Assembly: GCF_038595065.1 (NCBI RefSeq)
Contig: NZ_CP152003.1
Span: 4,754,001-4,818,000, forward strand
Source: Sutcliffiella sp. FSL R7-0096
GTDB lineage: Bacteria; Bacillota; Bacilli; Bacillales; Bacillaceae_I
Length of the DNA: 64,000 nt
Reading direction: 5' to 3'
Shown here: positions 59,337-64,000 of the stretch, piece after piece
Numbering within the stretch: the stretch's first letter is position 1
Layout of the letters: the number at the start of each line of letters is the position of its first letter
Position numbers and translations under genes: made by a program
The notes under the pieces: model-generated
What the model saw: the letters and a program-made list of their open reading frames with translations, nothing else
Told to the model about the DNA's origin: nothing
The model's database searches: none

Positions 59337-60228
59337 TGCCTGCGGGAACACAAATAATAATGCAAGCAATAACAATGATGATACTTCAAAGGAAGGAAAT
59401 GCTTCCTCCTCTGAGACTATTACCTATCAAGCCGAAACAGGACCAATTGAAGTACCAGCAAATCCTCAAAGAGTCGTTGTCATAAATTCTTTCGTTGCTG
59501 GAAATGTCATGGCCCTTGGAACGAATATTGTTGGGACTGACTCTTGGGCAATGGCAAATCCACGCTACAAAGAGTATTTGAAAGATGCAGTGGAAGTAAC
59601 GGATCAAGATCTAGAGAAGATTATTGAATTAGACCCAGACCTTATTATTGCTGCCTCCAATGCAAACAATCTTGATAAGCTTGCGGATATTGCTCCTACT
59701 GTCGCGTACACATATGGAAATGTGGATTATCTTACACAGCATGTTGAAATTGGAAAACTACTAAACAAAGAAGAAGAAGCTCAAAAATGGGTGGATGACT
59801 TCAAGACCCGCGCTCAAGAAGCCGGAGAAGAGATTCGCGCTAAAATCGGCGAGGATGCGACTGTCTCCGTTATCGAAAACTTTGATAAAGAGCTATACGT
59901 TTTCGGCGACAACTGGGGACGTGGCACTGAAATAATTTATCAAGAAATGAAGCTGAAGATGCCTGAGAGAGTAAAAGAAGAAGCCTTAGAAGCTGGGTAT
60001 CATATGCTTTCCTTTGAAGTGTTACCTGAGTTTGCTGGGGATTATGTGGTCTTTAGTAAAAATTCCGAGGGAGATACATCCTTCCAGGAAACGGATACGT
60101 ATAAGAATATCCCGGCTGTGAAGAATGGACAGGTTTTTGAGGCGGATGCGAAAGAATTCTATTTTAACGATCCGATTTCCCTTGATTTCCAATTGGAGTT
60201 CTTTAAGGATAGCTTTTTAGGAAACTAA
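59287..60228 (+). CDS. Iron-siderophore binding lipoprotein
   Basis: The 313-residue protein has a lipoprotein signal (lipobox VSAC, Cys19), an Asn/Ser-rich tether and a class III (FecB/FhuD-type) binding domain: VEVPANPQRVVVIN-like start, LEKIIELDPDLIIAASN and FDKELYVFGDNWGRGTEI. It captures a ferric siderophore outside the membrane. Which siderophore cannot be told; it recalls YfmC/YhfQ-type proteins. Confidence 0.85.
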   Translation: MKKLMIPFVFLLLLAVSACGNTNNNASNNNDDTSKEGNASSSETITYQAETGPIEVPANPQRVVVINSFVAGNVMALGTNIVGTDSWAMANPRYKEYLKDAVEVTDQDLEKIIELDPDLIIAASNANNLDKLADIAPTVAYTYGNVDYLTQHVEIGKLLNKEEEAQKWVDDFKTRAQEAGEEIRAKIGEDATVSVIENFDKELYVFGDNWGRGTEIIYQEMKLKMPERVKEEALEAGYHMLSFEVLPEFAGDYVVFSKNSEGDTSFQETDTYKNIPAVKNGQVFEADAKEFYFNDPISLDFQLEFFKDSFLGN

Positions 60229-60238
60229 GACTTTTTTG

Positions 60239-60269
60239 GAGGGATGCTTCTTTTATTAGAAGGTCCCTC
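60239..60269 (+). terminator. Weak intra-operon hairpin
   Basis: GAGGGA pairs with TCCCTC, and CTTCT with AGAAG inside. The tail TTATTC is only partly T-rich, so it probably attenuates or protects the binding-protein mRNA and does not stop transcription fully. Confidence 0.5.
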
Positions 60270-60377
60270 TTATTCTATTGATATCACTGTTACACTATCG
60301 TTTTTGCTTGAGCTCGTTGATCTCTGTTCAAGGCACTGCGGTCAACAAGGTTATAGCTCCATTCTGATATAGAAAAG

Positions 60378-61400
60378 ATGAGGAATATGAAGATTGCGCT
60401 AGAAAGAAGCATTCCCTTTACAATTAAATTTATTGTGGCGCTCATCGTCTTTGTGGCGGTGTTTTTTGCTGCTATGGTTTTCGGGGCTGCTGACACTACC
60501 ATTCGGGATGTGTGGTTGGCCTTAACTTCTCCCAATTCAAGTGGAGATAAAATACTGATCCTCCGTGAAATAAGGCTGCCACGTGAAGTAGCTGCGATAT
60601 TTGTGGGTGCCGGCTTGTCGGTTGCAGGTGCCATTATGCAGGGAATGACCAGAAACCCTCTTGCAGATCCAGGACTGCTTGGTTTGACGGCTGGGGCGAA
60701 CGCTGCCCTTGCTATTACCCTGGCATTCTTTCCTTCTATTAACTACTACGGAATCACCATTGCTTGTTTTATTGGGGCCGCAGTAGGGGCGATCATGGTA
60801 TTTGGGTTAGGTGCGATGAAAAAGGGCGGATTTTCTCCTCTTCGCATCGTTCTGGCTGGTGCAGCAGTCTCCGCCTTTCTTTTTGCCATCGCTGAAGGAG
60901 TAGCATTGACCTTTAAACTATCACGAAATGTCTCTATGTGGACAGCCGGTGGGATTATCGGGACCACATGGGGGCAACTACAACTAATCATCCCTTTGAT
61001 TACGGTTGGTTTGCTTGTGGCGCTTTACCTTTCCAGACAGCTTACCATCCTCAGTCTCAGCGAGGAAGTTGCTGTTGGGTTGGGGCAAAAGATTGCGGTG
61101 GTCAAAGGGATATTGTTTGTCGTAATTATTTTATTGACGGGTGCTTCTGTAGCACTTGTCGGGAATATGGCCTTTATCGGGCTGATGGTCCCACATATCG
61201 TGCGCGCAATCGTGGGAACGGATTACCGCTTTATCTTGCCGATGTCCGCGATAGTTGGAGCCATCTTCATGCTTTTCGCAGATACATTGGGCCGCACCAT
61301 CAACGCACCTTTTGAAACGCCAGTAGCTGCTATCGTTGCAATGGTCGGGCTCCCCTTCTTCCTTGTCATTGTCCGTAAAGGAGGGAAAGCATTCTCATGA
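60378..61400 (+). CDS. Siderophore ABC transporter permease (FecCD type)
   Basis: The 340-residue protein has about ten spans and FecCD marks: REIRLPREVAAIFVGAGLSVAG, cited in part, MQGMTRNPLADPGLLGL and GNMAFIGLMVPHIVRAIVG. It makes one half of the channel. The start is not certain: a second ATG lies at 60387. It overlaps the next permease by four bases. Confidence 0.88.
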   Translation: MRNMKIALERSIPFTIKFIVALIVFVAVFFAAMVFGAADTTIRDVWLALTSPNSSGDKILILREIRLPREVAAIFVGAGLSVAGAIMQGMTRNPLADPGLLGLTAGANAALAITLAFFPSINYYGITIACFIGAAVGAIMVFGLGAMKKGGFSPLRIVLAGAAVSAFLFAIAEGVALTFKLSRNVSMWTAGGIIGTTWGQLQLIIPLITVGLLVALYLSRQLTILSLSEEVAVGLGQKIAVVKGILFVVIILLTGASVALVGNMAFIGLMVPHIVRAIVGTDYRFILPMSAIVGAIFMLFADTLGRTINAPFETPVAAIVAMVGLPFFLVIVRKGGKAFS

Positions 61401-62401
61401 TCCATCCATCTATTATAAAAAAACAACGTATAATGGTTTTTCTTTTAACTTTACTAATTTTGATCACCGTAGTTGTCGGTATTGGCGTGGGACCTGCCTC
61501 CTTGGCATTTGATCGGTTGATACCAACGATTTTGGGGCAAGGGACTTTTAAAGAAGAGTTTGTTTTGTTTTCCATCAGGCTTCCACGTATTGTGATCACG
61601 ATTCTTGCAGGCATGGCGCTCGCATTATCAGGTGCCATTCTACAGGGGATTACCCGAAATGACTTGGCGGACCCAGGGATCATCGGGATTAATGCAGGAG
61701 CAGGGGTAGCTATATCCATTTTCTTCTTATACGTTCCGATTAATGTGGGCTCATTTGTCTATATGTTACCAGCTGTTGCCTTTTTAGGTGCGCTGATTAC
61801 GGCAATATTGATTTATTTGTTCTCTTATCAGAGGGTTGGCGGTCTTCAGCCTGTCCGGCTCGTATTGGTGGGAGTCGGTTTTTCGATGGCACTTTCGGGT
61901 ATGATGATCATCTTGATTTCTTCTGCTGAGCGTGTAAAAGTGGATTTCATCGCCAAATGGTTGGCAGGTAACATTTGGGGATCGGATTGGCCATTTATAC
62001 TGGCTTTATTGCCTTGGCTGCTTGTGTTGGTTCCTTTTACCTTATATAGGGCTAATCGTTTGAACTTGCTTGGCATGAGTGAACCTGTGGCCATCGGGGT
62101 TGGGGTATCGCTTGAAAAAGAGCGCGTGGTATTGTTGTTGACGGCAGTGGCGTTGGCAGCTTCGGCGGTCTCGGTGACAGGTGGAATTGCCTTCGTCGGG
62201 TTGATGGCACCCCATATGGCCAAATCCTTGGTCGGGCCTCGAAATCAACTGTTTCTCCCCGTAGCGATCCTCATTGGTGGCTGGCTGTTATTGTTTGCCG
62301 ACACAATCGGACGCAACCTGATCGATAGTGGAATTCCAGCAGGCATCATGGTCGCATTGATTGGAGCGCCTTATTTTATGTATTTGTTGTTGAAGAAATA
62401 A
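61397..62401 (+). CDS. Siderophore ABC transporter permease (FecCD type)
   Basis: The 334-residue protein is the second permease, about ten spans, with IRLPRIVITILAGMALALSG, then LQGITRNDLADPGIIGI and GGIAFVGLMAPHMAKSLVG. ATGA overlap with the previous gene indicates coupling. The operon thus holds ATPase, binding protein and both permeases. Confidence 0.88.
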   Translation: MIHPSIIKKQRIMVFLLTLLILITVVVGIGVGPASLAFDRLIPTILGQGTFKEEFVLFSIRLPRIVITILAGMALALSGAILQGITRNDLADPGIIGINAGAGVAISIFFLYVPINVGSFVYMLPAVAFLGALITAILIYLFSYQRVGGLQPVRLVLVGVGFSMALSGMMIILISSAERVKVDFIAKWLAGNIWGSDWPFILALLPWLLVLVPFTLYRANRLNLLGMSEPVAIGVGVSLEKERVVLLLTAVALAASAVSVTGGIAFVGLMAPHMAKSLVGPRNQLFLPVAILIGGWLLLFADTIGRNLIDSGIPAGIMVALIGAPYFMYLLLKK

Positions 62402-62456
62402 AAAAGGGGTCTGACCTTCACCGCTTTAAAGAGGTGAGGGTCAGACCCCTTTTATC
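62401..62456. terminator. Bidirectional terminator with GGGGTCTGACC arms
   Basis: AAAAGGGGTCTGACC pairs with GGTCAGACCCCTTTT, with CTTCACC/GGTGAG extending it inward. A and T tracts at the two ends allow it to stop both convergent operons. Confidence 0.85.
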
Positions 62457-62459
62457 CCT

Positions 62460-63137
62460 TTAACTCATTACCAAGTCACAGGCCCTATTCACTAGTTGAC
62501 CTTCGTCAATATAGAGGATGCGGTCAGCAATGGCTTTGGCGTCTGCAAAGTCATGGGTGACGAAGATGGAGGTGATGCCTGTTTTCTTCAGGATCTCTTT
62601 TAACTCGTCACGGATTTTCTCTTGCAGATGGGCGTCTAGGTTACTGAACGGCTCGTCAAGGAGCAGTAGCGACGGTGCGGGCGCTAAGGCTCTGGCAAGG
62701 GCCACACGCTGCTGTTGCCCCCCGCTTAGCTCGTATGGATAACGATGTCCGTATTCAGCTAAATTGATTAAGCTGAGCATTTCTTCTAGCCGCTCCTGCT
62801 TTTCTTTTCTGTTCTTCTTTCGTAATCCATACTTGATGTTCTGGGCTACCGTCATATGTGGAAACAAAGCATAATCTTGGAATACCACTCCTATTCCGCG
62901 CTTTTCCGGTACAATGAATGTTTTGGGATCAAACATCACTTCCCCGTTTACTTTCATGCTTCCAGACGTAGGGTTTTCGAGTCCTGCAATGATACGTAAC
63001 AGAGTACTCTTTCCGCTTCCGCTTTTTCCTAGGATGGAAACGATCTCCCCGCGCTCAATATCGACCTGGATATGGTCGAGCGTATTCTTTTTCGTATTTT
63101 TATACTGGAACTGCAAGTCTCTGATCTGGATAAACAT
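62460..63137 (-). CDS. Iron(III)-type ABC transporter ATPase (FbpC-like)
   Basis: The 225-residue ATPase has Walker A GKSGSGKST, signature ELSGGQQQRVALARAL and the Q-loop [12 protein letters not shown]. It lacks the extended C-terminal regulatory domain (usually about 100 residues) of FbpC and PotA. Its partner is the FbpB-type permease directly upstream, so ferric ion, or thiamine-like cargo, is likely. Stop and next start are adjacent. Confidence 0.8.
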   Translation of the reverse strand: MFIQIRDLQFQYKNTKKNTLDHIQVDIERGEIVSILGKSGSGKSTLLRIIAGLENPTSGSMKVNGEVMFDPKTFIVPEKRGIGVVFQDYALFPHMTVAQNIKYGLRKKNRKEKQERLEEMLSLINLAEYGHRYPYELSGGQQQRVALARALAPAPSLLLLDEPFSNLDAHLQEKIRDELKEILKKTGITSIFVTHDFADAKAIADRILYIDEGQLVNRACDLVMS

Positions 63138-64000
63138 TTAGTTTGCCTCCTTATCAAGTACTCGGTGAAAAATAAAGATACACAAAGCACTTATGAAGAT
63201 GATCATCAGGGAAGCGATGGAAGCCTCCTGTACTCGTTCATCATTTGCATATTTGAAAGCCTGTGTGGCGAGTGTGGAAAAATTGAACGGCTGTAGGAAC
63301 AAAGTTAACGGTAATTCTTTTAGAATATCCACAAATACTAAGATAAATCCACTAGCGATCGCACCGCGCAATAGCGGAAGGTCTACAAGGAAAAACGTCC
63401 TCAGAGTCGATGCTCCAAGCATCCTCGAGGTTTCCGAGTATCTGTTCCCTATCTTTTCAAAGCCTGCCTCAATATTGTTAAATCCAATGGCAAGGAATCG
63501 TATCACATAAGCGAATATCAACATCCCCAGGGTCGTCCGTAACACAAACTCCGGTTTCAGGTTGAATTGCGCCAGGAAGGTCACAATGTACTGATCCAAT
63601 GACATGAATATCGTAATGACTGCAATAGCTATGGCAGCACCAGGAATGGAATAGCCAAGTGTCGTCACCCTTGAAATGAACTTGGTCAAAAGGCCTGATT
63701 GCAGCCTTGTATAGTTGGATATGATCAGTGCCACAAAGATGATGATAAGTGATGCAATCGTTGCTACGAAAACAGAGTTCTTAGCAAGGGTAATAAATTG
63801 TGCATTAAATACCTTCTCATACGTCATGAACGCCCAGCGCAACAACTGAAGTAACGGAATGATGAATGCGATGGTAAAAATCCCGAAACAATAAGCAAAA
63901 ACCCCCCAGGCTTTAGCTCCCGTAAGTTTTTTCGGCTGGATCGGACGAACTTTGGAAGAGGGATCAAAGAATTTTTTCCTACCCCTTAGAATCCTTTCAA
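63138..64000 (-). CDS. FbpB-type ABC transporter permease (partial, 5' end outside window)
   Basis: The frame is open to the window edge, giving the C-terminal about 286 residues. It carries the second EAA loop of a double permease (YSETSRMLGASTLRTFFLVDLP, cited in part) with about six spans. Just inside the edge is RGRKKFFDPSSKVRP, the central cytoplasmic linker usual in FbpB. The first half and the binding protein lie outside. Confidence 0.8.
   Translation of the reverse strand, partial: ERILRGRKKFFDPSSKVRPIQPKKLTGAKAWGVFAYCFGIFTIAFIIPLLQLLRWAFMTYEKVFNAQFITLAKNSVFVATIASLIIIFVALIISNYTRLQSGLLTKFISRVTTLGYSIPGAAIAIAVITIFMSLDQYIVTFLAQFNLKPEFVLRTTLGMLIFAYVIRFLAIGFNNIEAGFEKIGNRYSETSRMLGASTLRTFFLVDLPLLRGAIASGFILVFVDILKELPLTLFLQPFNFSTLATQAFKYANDERVQEASIASLMIIFISALCIFIFHRVLDKEAN

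Overview
The window looks like chromosome from a low-to-moderate GC, spore-former-type Firmicute of the family Bacillaceae (Bacillus or Sutcliffiella-like; the genus is a guess). Support comes from canonical AGGAGG ribosome sites, GTG/TTG starts, sigma-B type promoters before yflT- and katE-like genes, a consensus Fur box, cre-like sites, U-tract hairpin terminators, and B. subtilis-type genes (deoR of the SorC family, nupNOPQ, murR/amiE/murQ, potABCD). I see no rRNA, tRNA, CRISPR array, transposase or phage gene.

Layout. 1-16 kb: a partial two-P-loop ATPase gene, topB, a PDZ/Lon-type protease, an ABC-F ATPase, a tryptophan-dioxygenase-like haem protein, a thioredoxin-reductase-like flavoenzyme, a general stress protein, an rRNA methyltransferase, a ClpP-fold protease, a secreted M28 peptidase, a lipoprotein and a DUF3231 protein. 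16-21.5 kb: a TPR/dynamin-like GTPase, then a complete plasmid-style actin partition cassette (ParM-like, ParR-like, and a centromere-like array of GTATAC/GTTTAC motifs). 21.5-24 kb: a dimethylamine-monooxygenase-like operon whose reductase gene has a one-base frameshift. 24-30 kb: hydrolase, small regulator plus membrane protein, oxidoreductase, VOC protein and catalase. 30-39.5 kb: a MurNAc/muropeptide utilisation operon (murR, amidase-like, ABC transporter, murQ), a GltS symporter and a small regulator, flanked by two different 52-bp tandem arrays.

39.7-53 kb is the most striking region. It encodes a bacterial microcompartment (BMC) of the sugar-phosphate-utilising kind: DeoC aldolase, triosephosphate isomerase, RpiB, CoA-acylating aldehyde dehydrogenase, PduL phosphotransacylase, a flavoprotein, two hexamer shell proteins and three pentamer (EutN/CcmL) proteins. 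A DeoR-type repressor heads the operon, and a complete BmpA/NupNOPQ nucleoside ABC transporter lies next to it. Read together, deoxynucleosides are imported and their deoxyribose 5-phosphate is cleaved inside the shell to acetaldehyde and glyceraldehyde 3-phosphate. Acetaldehyde then becomes acetyl-CoA and acetyl phosphate, while the triose becomes DHAP. The sequence motif ATGAACATAT occurs in both the deoR and nupN promoter regions, which suggests one shared regulator.

53-64 kb: an RluF-type pseudouridine synthase, the potABCD polyamine transporter, a Fur-controlled siderophore ABC transporter, and the start of an FbpBC-type iron transporter that runs off the window.

Repeats are prominent between genes: six copies of a roughly 130-bp hairpin-ended element in three subtypes, an inverted pair of 91-bp elements, two 52-bp tandem arrays, and two arrays with about 20-bp period.
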